Source: ZAX-1 sp046533095 | Lineage (GTDB): Bacteria > Bacillota > Clostridia > Lachnospirales > Lachnospiraceae | Assembly: GCA_046533095.1 (NCBI GenBank) | Contig: JAJQRA010000034.1 | Location: forward strand, 210,993-274,992 | DNA: 64,000 bases | Direction of reading: 5' to 3' | In this document: positions 36,987-44,955 of the stretch, one piece after another | Position numbering within the stretch: position 1 is the stretch's first letter | Layout of the letters: the number at the start of each line of letters is the position of its first letter | Position numbers and translations under genes: made by a program | The notes under the pieces: generated by a model | Databases searched by the model: none | What the model saw: the letters and a program-made list of their open reading frames with translations, nothing else | What the model was told of the DNA's origin: nothing

Positions 36987-37446
36987 TATAATTCTCCAAC
37001 TTTAACAAGTATGCTTTTGTGGGAAGTCCGCCACCATAGCCTGTCATACTGCCATCATGCCCTATTACTCGATGGCAGGGGACGATGATAGCAATCGGAT
37101 TGTTATGGTTCGCCATGCCAACAGCTCGGTATGCCTGCGGCTTGTTGATCATCACGGCAATATCTTTATAGCTGCGAGTTTCCCCGGATGGAATCGTCTG
37201 CAAGGCTTTCCAAACAGACAGCTGAAAATCCGTGCCGGCAAGCCCTAGTGGCAAATCGAAAATTGTACGTTTCCCATCAAAATATTCATACAGCTGTGTG
37301 GCGGTCTTTTTAATGAGTGGTGTGTTGGCAATTTCAAAACCGGCAAGTGATTTTTCTTGGCTAAAGAATACGCGGACGATCGTGTCGTTATCTTCGGCAA
37401 TTCCCACCATGCCAATGGGATAATCATAAAAAAATACGGTTTTCAT
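36979..37446 (-). CDS. ogt: Methylated-DNA--protein-cysteine methyltransferase
   Basis: 155 residues. The active-site motif IIVPCHRVIG with GGL.TKAYLL after it, and the helix YKDIAVMINKPQAYRAVG, are standard for O6-alkylguanine-DNA alkyltransferases, which transfer the alkyl group to their own cysteine. It is first gene of the ogt-alkA pair. AAAGGGGC precedes the ATG. Its upstream side faces the dispersed hairpin element A (37486-37570). Confidence 0.93.
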   Translation of the reverse strand: MKTVFFYDYPIGMVGIAEDNDTIVRVFFSQEKSLAGFEIANTPLIKKTATQLYEYFDGKRTIFDLPLGLAGTDFQLSVWKALQTIPSGETRSYKDIAVMINKPQAYRAVGMANHNNPIAIIVPCHRVIGHDGSMTGYGGGLPTKAYLLKLENYNV

Positions 37447-37485
37447 AGTTTTTGCCCCTTTCCATACCTTTATTTTTATAGTTTT

Positions 37486-37570
37486 TCAGAAATTGCAACG
37501 TAACTTCTGAAAAGGCACATTTTTTCGTGCCATGAATCTGATTATAGGAACCGTATTGTGTTCCTATAAT
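37486..37570 (+). repeat. Three-hairpin dispersed element, copy A
   Basis: Hairpin 1 TCAGAA (37486-37491)/TTCTGA (37505-37510). Hairpin 2 GGCAC (37514-37518)/GTGCC (37527-37531). Hairpin 3 ATTATAGGAA (37541-37550)/TTCCTATAAT (37561-37570). It shares nearly the whole sequence with copy B at 42069 and the architecture with copies C and D. It lies between divergent ogt and the histidine kinase gene. The rest of 37447-37965 shows no gene. Confidence 0.8.
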
Positions 37571-37910
37571 CATAATATGGAACATACTAAAAAAGTATTA
37601 TTTGTTCAATTCCTGCAACCTGCCCGCAATAAAAGAAATACTTCATCCCTTGCGTTTTTACAAATGTTTAAATTTATTCTATACTGTAATCGATACAAAG
37701 GCAAGTACAGATTTTAAATTATCGCTTTGTGAGCGAAATAGCACGCGCAGTGGAACAGCTGAGGGTATCAATATGGTCTAAAAGGGTGACAGAGGATGCA
37801 GATTTAGTACCCCTGTTGCTTTAGTTGATTGAATATAGAGTGATTTTTGGCTAAATTTATGAAAAGTTTAGAATTATTTAGAAAATATCCATATGATTAT
37901 GGGCTTTAAA

Positions 37911-37919
37911 TGGTATAAT
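37911..37919 (+). promoter_or_regulatory. Extended -10 promoter of the two-component operon
   Basis: TGGTATAAT, that is TG-N-TATAAT, with no good -35 hexamer 17 bases upstream, as allowed for extended -10 promoters. It is 47 bases before the kinase start. Confidence 0.5.
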
Positions 37920-37965
37920 GTGAACACAGGCACAGCGAGCCTTATACCAGAAAGGTGTGTATACC

Positions 37966-39444
37966 ATGAAACTAAGGGTACGGTTAATCGTTTCTTTTTG
38001 CATTATCATATTTGTTCCAGTGCTTTTAGCAGGTGTGACACTCTGGGGATTTGGAAAGATTCAGTTAAAAGCGATACAGCAAAACTATGAAATAGAGGGA
38101 AACCCCTATGATTACCTGACCAACTCCGTTCGCGTGCTGAGCAGGGTTACGAAATCAAATTTTGAATCATTGCAAAAGATAGCAAATTCAAAACCGGAAA
38201 ATTTGGAAGATATACAATTTTTAGATGAGGTCAATCAGAGCCTTACACATAAATGTTCCTATATTATTGTCCGCAAAGACCGTGCCTTAATCTATAATGG
38301 AAATTCAATTGTACCAGAGAATCTGCCTGAGTATAAAACGGAGGATGGCAATGCAAGTTCTGGCATCTACGTGGACGGCGAGGAACAGTGCCTGATGAAA
38401 CAAATTAATTTTAAATTTAAAGATGGTGCGAATGGCAGCATCTTTATTGTGACATCAATGGAGCAGGTTATACCGGAAATGAAAGATATCATGGTTGATT
38501 TAGGGGTTTCGATTGTTTTGATTCTTGTATTTACTGGAGGAATGCTAACTATTTGGATTTATAAAGGGATTATTAACCCAATCAGAAAATTGCAGGTTGC
38601 CGTACAGAACATCAAAGAAGGCAATTTGGATTTTACAATAGAGGCGGAAAGCCATGATGAAATAGGCGAGCTATGCCAAAATTTTGAAGAGATGCGTCAG
38701 CGCCTAAAAGATTCTGCGGAAGAAAAGATAAGTGGAGAAACGGAAAATAAAGTATTAATCAGCAATATTTCACATGATTTGAAAACACCGATTACAGCCA
38801 TTAAAGGATATGTGGAGGGTATTATTGATGGCGTTGCAGATACGCCGGAAAAGATGGATAAATATATCCGCACTATTTTTAATAAGGCAAATGAAATGAA
38901 TACGCTTATCAATGAGTTGACGCTATATTCCCAAATTGATACAAACCGTATTCCATATAATTTTAAAAAAATTCATATAGCCCATTATTTTGACGACTGC
39001 GTAGAAGAAGTAGGGCTTGAGCTGGAGGCGAAGAACATTGGGCTTGCCTATTTTAATTATGCAGAGGGAGACATCCGGATTATTGCAGATCCGGAACAGA
39101 TTAAACGGGTTATAAGCAATATTGTGGGGAATTCTGTTAAATATCTCGACAAACAAAAAGGTTTTATCAATATTCGTATCCGTGATGTGGGGGATTTTAT
39201 CCAAGTAGAAATGGAGGACAATGGAAGAGGGATGGCGGCAAAAGACCTACCCTATATTTTTGATCGGTTTTACAGGACAGATTCTTCCCGAAATTCTGCT
39301 ACCGGTGGCAGTGGAATCGGACTTTCTATTGTAAAGAAAATTATAGAGGATCATGGCGGGAAGATATGGGCGACCAGTAAAGAGGGCACAGGAACAGTGA
39401 TGTATTTTGTATTACGAAAATATCAGGAGGTACCAAATGAGTAA
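37966..39444 (+). CDS. Sensor histidine kinase
   Basis: 492 residues. A first membrane span (~7-30), an outside sensor region of ~140 residues of unknown ligand, and a second span near 172-195 (GVSIVLILVFTGGML) come first. HAMP, then HisKA with ISHDLKTPITAIKGY (phospho-accepting His), and HATPase with NIVGNSVKYLD, DNGRGMAAKDLPYIFDRFYR and GGSGIGLSIVKKI follow. AAAGG lies ten bases before ATG 37966. The gene overlaps the response regulator by eight bases. The signal is not readable; the pair resembles the many OmpR-class envelope-sensing systems of Clostridia. Confidence 0.93.
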   Translation: MKLRVRLIVSFCIIIFVPVLLAGVTLWGFGKIQLKAIQQNYEIEGNPYDYLTNSVRVLSRVTKSNFESLQKIANSKPENLEDIQFLDEVNQSLTHKCSYIIVRKDRALIYNGNSIVPENLPEYKTEDGNASSGIYVDGEEQCLMKQINFKFKDGANGSIFIVTSMEQVIPEMKDIMVDLGVSIVLILVFTGGMLTIWIYKGIINPIRKLQVAVQNIKEGNLDFTIEAESHDEIGELCQNFEEMRQRLKDSAEEKISGETENKVLISNISHDLKTPITAIKGYVEGIIDGVADTPEKMDKYIRTIFNKANEMNTLINELTLYSQIDTNRIPYNFKKIHIAHYFDDCVEEVGLELEAKNIGLAYFNYAEGDIRIIADPEQIKRVISNIVGNSVKYLDKQKGFINIRIRDVGDFIQVEMEDNGRGMAAKDLPYIFDRFYRTDSSRNSATGGSGIGLSIVKKIIEDHGGKIWATSKEGTGTVMYFVLRKYQEVPNE

Positions 39445-40126
39445 AGTGTTAATTGTAGAAGATGAAGAATCAATTGCAGATTTAGAAAAAGATTATCTGG
39501 AATTGAGCGGTTTTGAAGTGGAGATAGAAAATAACGGCAACATTGGATTAGCGCGGGCACTAGCAGAAGATTTTGACATGTATATCCTTGACCTTATGTT
39601 GCCTGGAATAGATGGATTCGAAATTTGCAAAAGAATAAGGGAAACGAAGAATACACCAATCCTAATGGTTTCGGCAAGAAAAGATGACATTGACAAAATC
39701 AGAGGCTTGGGGCTTGGTGCAGACGACTATATTACAAAACCTTTTTCTCCAAGCGAGCTTGTAGCTAGGGTAAAGGCTCATTTAGCACGATATGAACGCT
39801 TGATAGGCAGCAGTGCGCAAGAAAATGAGATTATAGAAATCAGAGGTTTAAAGGTTGATAAAGTTGCCAGACGCGTGTGGATAAACGATGTAGAAAAACA
39901 GTTTACGACGAAAGAATTCGATTTACTTACATTTCTTGCCCAGAATCCGAATCACGTATATACAAAAGATGAACTTTTCACAAACATCTGGGGCCTTGAG
40001 TCCGTAGGAGATATTGCAACCGTGACGGTGCACATCAAGAAAATTCGTGAAAAAATTGAATTTAATACCACAAAACCACAATATATTGAAACTATTTGGG
40101 GCGTAGGATATCGATTTAAGATGTAA
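39437..40126 (+). CDS. Response regulator, OmpR/PhoB class
   Basis: 229 residues. The receiver domain has VEDEES at the N-terminus, the phospho-aspartate in MYILDLMLPG, ILMVSARK and ITKPFSPSEL. The winged-helix DNA-binding domain has FTTKEFDLLTFLAQNPNHVY and TVTVHIKKIREKIE, then WGVGYRF. GGAGG sits upstream of ATG 39437. The kinase gene precedes it, so the kinase-first order and the eight-base overlap give coupled production. Confidence 0.95.
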   Translation: MSKVLIVEDEESIADLEKDYLELSGFEVEIENNGNIGLARALAEDFDMYILDLMLPGIDGFEICKRIRETKNTPILMVSARKDDIDKIRGLGLGADDYITKPFSPSELVARVKAHLARYERLIGSSAQENEIIEIRGLKVDKVARRVWINDVEKQFTTKEFDLLTFLAQNPNHVYTKDELFTNIWGLESVGDIATVTVHIKKIREKIEFNTTKPQYIETIWGVGYRFKM

Positions 40127-40145
40127 ATGAATGGGATGAGCAATC

Positions 40146-40835
40146 ATGACAAGTGGGATAGATATACTTTATGAAGATGGAGACATCATCGTCTGCCACA
40201 AACAGTCAGGCATTCCGGTACAGACGCCTAAAAGCGGGCAAATGGATATGGTTAGTTTGTTAAAAAATTATCGAGCGGGGCGAAATGAAGTACCGGAAAT
40301 TTTTCTAATTCACCGCCTGGACCAACCAGTAGAGGGTGTCATGGTGTTTGCAAAGGCGAAAGGCAGTGCGGATGATTTAAATCGGCAGCTGCAGCGAAAC
40401 AGAATGGATAAATATTATTGGGCAGTAACGGATATACACCTAGAAGAACCAACTGGAGTACGAAAAGACTACCTGTTAAAAAATGGGAAAACAAATACAT
40501 CTAGTGTAGTGCCATCAAATACAGTAGGTGCAAAGAGGGCAGAATTATCATATCGGGTAGTGGCGCAAAATGAAAAACAGGATCTTGTGGAAATATGTCT
40601 AGAAACAGGTCGCCATCACCAAATCAGAGTGCAGATGGCACATTTTGGATACCCGATTTTGGGGGATAAGAAATACAATCCAAACTGCAAAGAAACCTAT
40701 GAACCAATCGCCTTATGTTCTGTAAGGCTTTCATTTTTACATCCAAAATCAAAGAAGAAAATGGAATTTCATATAAATCCAAAAGGGGAGATTTTTAAAG
40801 GGTTTGAAATAAAAAATTCAACAAAAGACATATGA
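40146..40835 (+). CDS. RNA pseudouridine synthase, RluA family
   Basis: 229 residues. IHRLDQPVEGVMVFAK contains the catalytic aspartate of the RluA class (HRLD). GRHHQIRVQMAHFGYPILGD is the second signature. There is no N-terminal S4 domain, as in the short TruC/RluA-type. The target uridine in rRNA or tRNA cannot be told. The start follows the response regulator by 19 bases with GGGATGAG ahead. Its stop codon (40833-40835) falls inside hairpin 3 of dispersed element C. Confidence 0.88.
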   Translation: MTSGIDILYEDGDIIVCHKQSGIPVQTPKSGQMDMVSLLKNYRAGRNEVPEIFLIHRLDQPVEGVMVFAKAKGSADDLNRQLQRNRMDKYYWAVTDIHLEEPTGVRKDYLLKNGKTNTSSVVPSNTVGAKRAELSYRVVAQNEKQDLVEICLETGRHHQIRVQMAHFGYPILGDKKYNPNCKETYEPIALCSVRLSFLHPKSKKKMEFHINPKGEIFKGFEIKNSTKDI

Positions 40836-40886
40836 TAGGAACAAAATGCTGTTTCTATCATTAGAATACGGTGCAAAAGAACCACC
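40832..40886 (-). repeat. Three-hairpin dispersed element, copy C (partial, opposite orientation)
   Basis: Hairpin 3 ATGATAGGAAC (40832-40842)/GTTTCTATCAT (40851-40861), one wobble pair. Hairpin 2 GGTG (40870-40873)/CACC (40883-40886). Hairpin 1 is degraded. On the minus strand the order matches copies A and B. It lies just after the pseudouridine synthase gene. Confidence 0.6.
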
Positions 40887-40953
40887 TTGTTCGTATATAT
40901 GATATTCGTAGGTTTAGAAGCATAAAGAACGCAACAAATGACATACTATTTAC

Positions 40954-42027
40954 ATGAGAGAAGAATTAAAAAAACCTTTATTGGAAATTGTTAAAATCGT
41001 AGGGATAGCTTTCTTGGTATATGTAGCGATACGATGGCTGCTGCCATTGGTATTCCCTTTTTTTATAGCATTATTGAGCGCAAAATTATTGCATCCAATG
41101 GTAGAAAAATTGAATAAAAAATTGAAAATAAAGAAAGGATTTCTTTCAGTAGCTGTTTCCGGATTTTTTCTTGTGTTGGCAGGAGCTATTTTTTGGATAA
41201 TGCTAAAGAATCTATTTATACAGGTAAAGAATCTGCTCGAAAATATGGGTGGCTTTCAAGAAAAAGCGCTTGGGTGGTGGAACAGCTGCTGTGATATGGC
41301 ATCTGATTTTACAGGCATCAAGGCAGAGGTTATAGATCGTGCAATACAGGAGAAATTACCGGCTATATGGGAAGATATGCGAGAAAAATTATTGCCTACC
41401 TTGATGGATGGCTCTCTGGTCTATGCGAAAAATACGTTTTTACTCGTTGGTATTTTTGTAATTACTTCGATAGCCACAGTCATGATGTTAAATGATTACA
41501 CGAAAATGAAAACGAATATGCAAGCTTCTGTCTTAGGAAACAGCTGTTTGCGTATCTGCAGGAAGGCATATCGGGCAGGCAATACGTATATAAAATCCCA
41601 ATTCATCATTATGATAACAGTAAGTTTTGTTTGTGTTGCCGGACTATTTTTTGCAGGACATAAATATGTACTCATAAGGGGATGCGGAATCGGTCTTTGT
41701 GATGCTTTGCCATTTTTAGGGACGGGTACGATATTTATTCCATGGGCACTGCTTGAATTGGCACAAGGGAAATATATGTTGGCGGCTATCTATGCGGCAA
41801 TTTATGCGATATGCACGCTTTTGCGGGAGGTGCTAGAGCCGAAACTGCTTGGAAACCGTCTTGGGATCCATCCGCTTGTAATCATTATTACGATCTATGC
41901 GGGCATCTATATCTATGGAATATGGGGGTTTGCATTGGGTCCTTTGACTTACATTTTAATCAAAGAAATATGGTTGGAACTTCAAGTAAATAGCAATATT
42001 TCACAAGAATACGATAGATACCTGTAG
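40954..42027 (+). CDS. AI-2E/YtvI-like permease
   Basis: 357 residues with about seven membrane spans. It has the family start IRWLLPLVFPFFIALLSAKLL, a soluble middle region, and the C-terminal LREVLEPKLLGNRLGIHPLVI signature of the AI-2E transporter superfamily. In spore formers the YtvI branch is made during sporulation; others are drug, ion or signal exporters. No ribosome site of note precedes ATG 40954, so expression may be weak or the start slightly different. The function is not set by the sequence. Confidence 0.8.
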   Translation: MREELKKPLLEIVKIVGIAFLVYVAIRWLLPLVFPFFIALLSAKLLHPMVEKLNKKLKIKKGFLSVAVSGFFLVLAGAIFWIMLKNLFIQVKNLLENMGGFQEKALGWWNSCCDMASDFTGIKAEVIDRAIQEKLPAIWEDMREKLLPTLMDGSLVYAKNTFLLVGIFVITSIATVMMLNDYTKMKTNMQASVLGNSCLRICRKAYRAGNTYIKSQFIIMITVSFVCVAGLFFAGHKYVLIRGCGIGLCDALPFLGTGTIFIPWALLELAQGKYMLAAIYAAIYAICTLLREVLEPKLLGNRLGIHPLVIIITIYAGIYIYGIWGFALGPLTYILIKEIWLELQVNSNISQEYDRYL

Positions 42028-42031
42028 TTGC

Positions 42032-42060
42032 TTGCCATTTTTTAGAAAAGATGGTATAAT
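42032..42060 (+). promoter_or_regulatory. SigA-type promoter upstream of element B and flagellin
   Basis: TTGCCA (42032-42037), 17-base spacer, TATAAT (42055-42060) preceded by TGG. The predicted transcript starts at about 42067, exactly where hairpin element B begins. No SigD-type (TAAA-N15-GCCGATAA) site was found before the flagellin gene. Confidence 0.65.
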
Positions 42061-42068
42061 ATAGTTTA

Positions 42069-42156
42069 TCAGGAATTGTAGCGCAAGTTCTGATAAAAAG
42101 GCACATTTTTTCGTGCCGTGAATCTGATGATAGGAATTGTATTTTATTCCTATAAT
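42069..42156 (+). repeat. Three-hairpin dispersed element, copy B
   Basis: Hairpin 1 TCAG (42069)..TTCTGA (42088-42093). Hairpin 2 GGCAC (42100-42104)/GTGCC (42113-42117). Hairpin 3 ATAGGAAT (42130-42137)/ATTCCTAT (42146-42153). It aligns with copy A along its whole length. It would form the 5' end of the flagellin leader RNA. Confidence 0.8.
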
Positions 42157-42243
42157 ATTTAAACTAGACGAATATAACAAGCATAGAGTGATAAATATTA
42201 AAAGTAAAATGTATATAGAAATATCTGCCTAAAAGCACAAGGC

Positions 42244-42351
42244 CTAAGGCAGTAGAACCTACAAGTAAAAGAAGCAGGTCTAAGGCAGTAGAATCTACAA
42301 GTAAAAAAAGCGGGCCGAAAGCAGAAGAATCAGCAAGCAAAGGAGGAGAAA
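42244..42351. repeat. Three 36-bp tandem repeats directly before flagellin
   Basis: Units at 42244-42279 and 42280-42315 are nearly identical (CTAAGGCAGTAGAA.CTACAAG...). The third, 42316-42351, is diverged and contains the GGAGG ribosome site. Read in the flagellin frame they give 12-residue repeats (PKAVEPTSKRSR, SKAVESTSKKSG, PKAEESASKGGE) without a stop up to the ATG. No start codon precedes them. Confidence 0.8.
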
Positions 42352-42353
42352 AT

Positions 42354-43142
42354 ATGGCAATTTCAGGCATCAGTTCAGCAGGTAATTATGCTCAGCAGAC
42401 AGCAGTAAGTAAGTATTATCATCAAGCGTCTAGTGGGAATAGGATCAATTCAGCGGCAGATGATGCGGCAGGACTTGCAATTTCTGAAAAATTAGAAACA
42501 GCAAGAACTATATATGATGTAGGTGCTGATAACGCAGCGGCTGGAAAAGATTTGATTAATGTAGCAGATGGGGCATTGAGTACAATAACAGATTCATTGC
42601 AACGAATTCGAGAATTAAGTTTGCAGGCGGCAAATTCAGCAATCTACACGCCGACAGACGTTTCTGCAATGCAGGATGAGATTTCACAGTTAAAGGATCA
42701 AATTGCATCTACAGCTAATACAGCTCAGTTTAATACAAAGCACCTTTTAGATGGTACAGAGGGCGAATTTAATATTGCAACGAACCAAGATGGCAGCGGT
42801 ACAACACTTCATATGCCAACAACGTTGTTATCCTCGCTCGGAATTGAGGATTACGATGTTACGGGAAGCTTTAATATAGGTGATATCGATAAGGCTATTG
42901 CGAAAGTTTCAGAAGGCAGAAGTGGTCTAGGTGCAGCGTCTAATGTTTTAGATCATACCATTGGCTTTAACAAATTAGCCTCTTACAACCATTCGGCAGC
43001 GAAGAGCCGTATCAAAGATACAGAATATGGACAGACCATAAGCGATTTAAAGAAGACTCAAGTATTAGAGCAGTTCCGTTTGAGAATGCAGAAAAATAAA
43101 GAAGATGAAAACGGCAGAGTTTTACAATTATTCAAATATTAG
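42354..43142 (+). CDS. Flagellin (short form)
   Basis: 262 residues, near the minimum for a flagellin, with D0/D1 helices and almost no variable D2/D3. The N-terminal part has SSGNRINSAADDAAGLAISE and DGALSTITDSLQRIRELSLQ, then QFNTKHLLDG. The C-terminal helix has GRSGLGAASNVLDH and ends ..QVLEQFRLRM..GRVLQLFKY, a variant of the usual tail. GGAGGA lies six bases before ATG 42354. It is the likely substrate of FliB and of the glycan genes upstream. The leader holds hairpin element B and the 36-bp repeats. Convergent with the FliD-like gene across a shared terminator. Confidence 0.93.
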   Translation: MAISGISSAGNYAQQTAVSKYYHQASSGNRINSAADDAAGLAISEKLETARTIYDVGADNAAAGKDLINVADGALSTITDSLQRIRELSLQAANSAIYTPTDVSAMQDEISQLKDQIASTANTAQFNTKHLLDGTEGEFNIATNQDGSGTTLHMPTTLLSSLGIEDYDVTGSFNIGDIDKAIAKVSEGRSGLGAASNVLDHTIGFNKLASYNHSAAKSRIKDTEYGQTISDLKKTQVLEQFRLRMQKNKEDENGRVLQLFKY

Positions 43143-43164
43143 CCAGTATAAGATAACAAAAACA

Positions 43165-43190
43165 CCCACCTAATTGGTGGGTTCGTTTTC
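43165..43190. terminator. Bidirectional terminator between flagellin and fliD-like gene
   Basis: CCCACC-TAATT-GGTGGG (43165-43181). T-rich sequence follows on + (TTCGTTTT) and A-rich precedes it (ACAAAAACA), giving a T run on the minus strand too. Confidence 0.75.
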
Positions 43191-43208
43191 GCTTTATGTG
43201 ATGCTCCT

Positions 43209-44504
43209 TTAGCAATATCGATCCATCATCATACCGGAATAAATGGAAGTTACATAAGGGGTAGCAAAATTATGACCGGGATTTTTATATGCAATCATTG
43301 TTTTATTTACATATTCCATCGGATTTAGTGAGGCATAGGAGGCTTTTGCATTTAAGATATCTTTAAAATCGTTCAATGCTGTAAAATGGCTTTCGGGATT
43401 TTCAGAGTTGATTGCTTCTTCTAGGAGAGCATTATCAACAGAAATAAATCCATTGTCATCTACTAAAAGGCCTATCGATTCCAGCTCATTGTGGTACGCC
43501 ATTGCGGAACTGCCCATGTCATAGAGCAATTTAGCACTGTGTTGCTGACTCCCGGAATATTGTGTCGCTGTTTGCAACAGGGTATTATAAGAATCGACAA
43601 GCGTTTGGATATTATCGGCAATGGCATCTGAATTCGTCTTAAAACCAATGACGGTGGGCTCATCTTCCGGGCTGATACCATGCAAGGTCAATTCTAAAAC
43701 ATTATCGATGGTAAATGTATTCGAATAGGAAGAGAGAGGTTTGCCATCTACTAAAAACAATGAATTTTGAGCTTTTTGGCTAATTTGGTCAAGTCCTAGT
43801 ATCTGCACAGCTTGTGCAGACTCCAAGCTGCCATCAGGAGTTATTTTAAATAGAAAATCCTGCTGTTCGCTTAAACCAGTAGTAAGCGATTCAAGCTTTA
43901 AGGCACTTAAACCTTGTTCATCTTCTACAATAGAAGATGTTAAACCAATATTGGCATTTGTAATGAGGTGTGAAAGCTTAGTCTGGATATTATAATTTGT
44001 ATCAAATTCATTTACATTAAATTGAAACTCATAGGCATTAGCGGTATTGGTAAGACCAAATGTGTAACTGCCAGGATCTAAACTATGATGGCTTCCTTTG
44101 ATGAAATTGCCTATATTTATCTGTGGTTTTGCAAGCTGCTTTACTTCGAGGTTGAACTCTTCTGCAGAAGGCGAATCGTCACTTTGCCCAACATAATTTG
44201 CGGCGGCAATTGCTTCATCTGAAGATATTGCAATTTTTTTCTGGAATGCTTTCATGATATCGTCATAGCCGGAAAGGGAAGACACAATATTTTGTATATT
44301 CTTCGCACCCTCTTTGATATCAATTGCAAACTTTGCTACATCTGCTTCATCTTTAATTTTATAGAAAGGAGACTCTTTATTCAGTTTTACTATTTTATTA
44401 TAAACATTGCGCAATTCACTCTTGTTATGTGTATCATAACGAGTGACAGCTTGATGACTGTAAGTACTTAAATAATAATTATAGACACTGTCAATTGAAG
44501 CCAT
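43209..44504 (-). CDS. FliD-like flagellar filament-capping protein
   Basis: 431 residues. The C-terminal half contains LFLVDGKPLSSYSNTFTID and ELTLHGISPED, matching FliD 'v.dG..i.rssNti.d.i.GvtltL', followed by NIQTLVDSYNTLLQTA and the late helix. The N-terminal part is not the standard FliD_N start, as is usual for the short Lachnospiraceae versions. ATG 44504 follows GGGAGGAG at six bases; a longer frame from 44561 lacks one. The gene is placed opposite flagellin, supporting a role in filament growth. It could also be another hook-associated protein. Confidence 0.72.
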   Translation of the reverse strand: MASIDSVYNYYLSTYSHQAVTRYDTHNKSELRNVYNKIVKLNKESPFYKIKDEADVAKFAIDIKEGAKNIQNIVSSLSGYDDIMKAFQKKIAISSDEAIAAANYVGQSDDSPSAEEFNLEVKQLAKPQINIGNFIKGSHHSLDPGSYTFGLTNTANAYEFQFNVNEFDTNYNIQTKLSHLITNANIGLTSSIVEDEQGLSALKLESLTTGLSEQQDFLFKITPDGSLESAQAVQILGLDQISQKAQNSLFLVDGKPLSSYSNTFTIDNVLELTLHGISPEDEPTVIGFKTNSDAIADNIQTLVDSYNTLLQTATQYSGSQQHSAKLLYDMGSSAMAYHNELESIGLLVDDNGFISVDNALLEEAINSENPESHFTALNDFKDILNAKASYASLNPMEYVNKTMIAYKNPGHNFATPYVTSIYSGMMMDRYC

Positions 44505-44703
44505 ATTGCTCCTCCCTTCTTCTAATAGTATGCATTTTCTATGAAATGAATAAATATTCATAATAAAATGGCGGTATTGCGAGATAAATCTTTAAAAATC
44601 CAATACTTTATATATATATCGTATAAATACAAGATTATCATTAGCTATGTAGGAAAAAAAATCAATTTTATACAAAAAAACCTATTTTCATCAACTTCTA
44701 CAC

Positions 44704-44732
44704 TTGCATTCTACCACATATAGTGTTAAAAT
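44704..44732 (+). promoter_or_regulatory. SigA-type promoter in the fliD-rhomboid gap
   Basis: TTGCAT (44704-44709), 17-base spacer, TAAAAT (44727-44732). The transcript would begin near 44739, just before a palindrome, and read through the 27-codon ORF into the rhomboid gene. Confidence 0.5.
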
Positions 44733-44745
44733 GCACAAACAGCTA

Positions 44746-44759
44746 CTAGAAATTTCTAG
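44746..44759. promoter_or_regulatory. 14-bp perfect palindrome, operator-like
   Basis: CTAGAAATTTCTAG is self-complementary and lies about seven bases after the predicted transcription start, a place where a repressor dimer would block transcription. No regulator is known for it. Confidence 0.35.
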
Positions 44760-44777
44760 GGAAGAGTGTCAAGCACC

Positions 44778-44861
44778 ATGGATACCACTACATATAGCTT
44801 TAAAGACCCCAATGGCTACGATATCTATTTTAATGGGAAATCATGCATAAAAATCGTATAA
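44778..44861 (+). CDS. Possible 27-residue small protein
   Basis: ATG 44778 to TAA 44861 reads MDTTTYSFKDPNGYDIYFNG and seven more residues. It is preceded by a promoter-like site but only a poor ribosome site. The composition is that of a real soluble peptide, not random AT-rich sequence. The remainder of 44505-44955 holds a small hairpin TTGTAT/ATACAA (44926-44943) just before the rhomboid ribosome site. Confidence 0.3.
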   Translation: MDTTTYSFKDPNGYDIYFNGKSCIKIV

Positions 44862-44955
44862 ATAAAGAGGGAATGCAATGATTTGGCCATCCCTCCCACC
44901 TCACGTTACCGGGGGTGCTGAATCGTTGTATTTTAGGATACAAAAGAGGTGAATC

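Noticed and set aside
42244..42351. 36-bp repeats looking like a CRISPR array
   Set aside because: The units are directly joined with no spacers, and no cas gene is present; the same holds for 58023-58166.
42157..42353. SigD promoter for flagellin
   Set aside because: No TAAA / GCCGATAA pair at proper spacing; the only credible site is the SigA-like one at 42032-42060.
42164..42370. Minus-strand leucine-rich ORF across the flagellin leader
   Set aside because: Its repeats simply mirror the 36-bp units, and it has no ribosome site.
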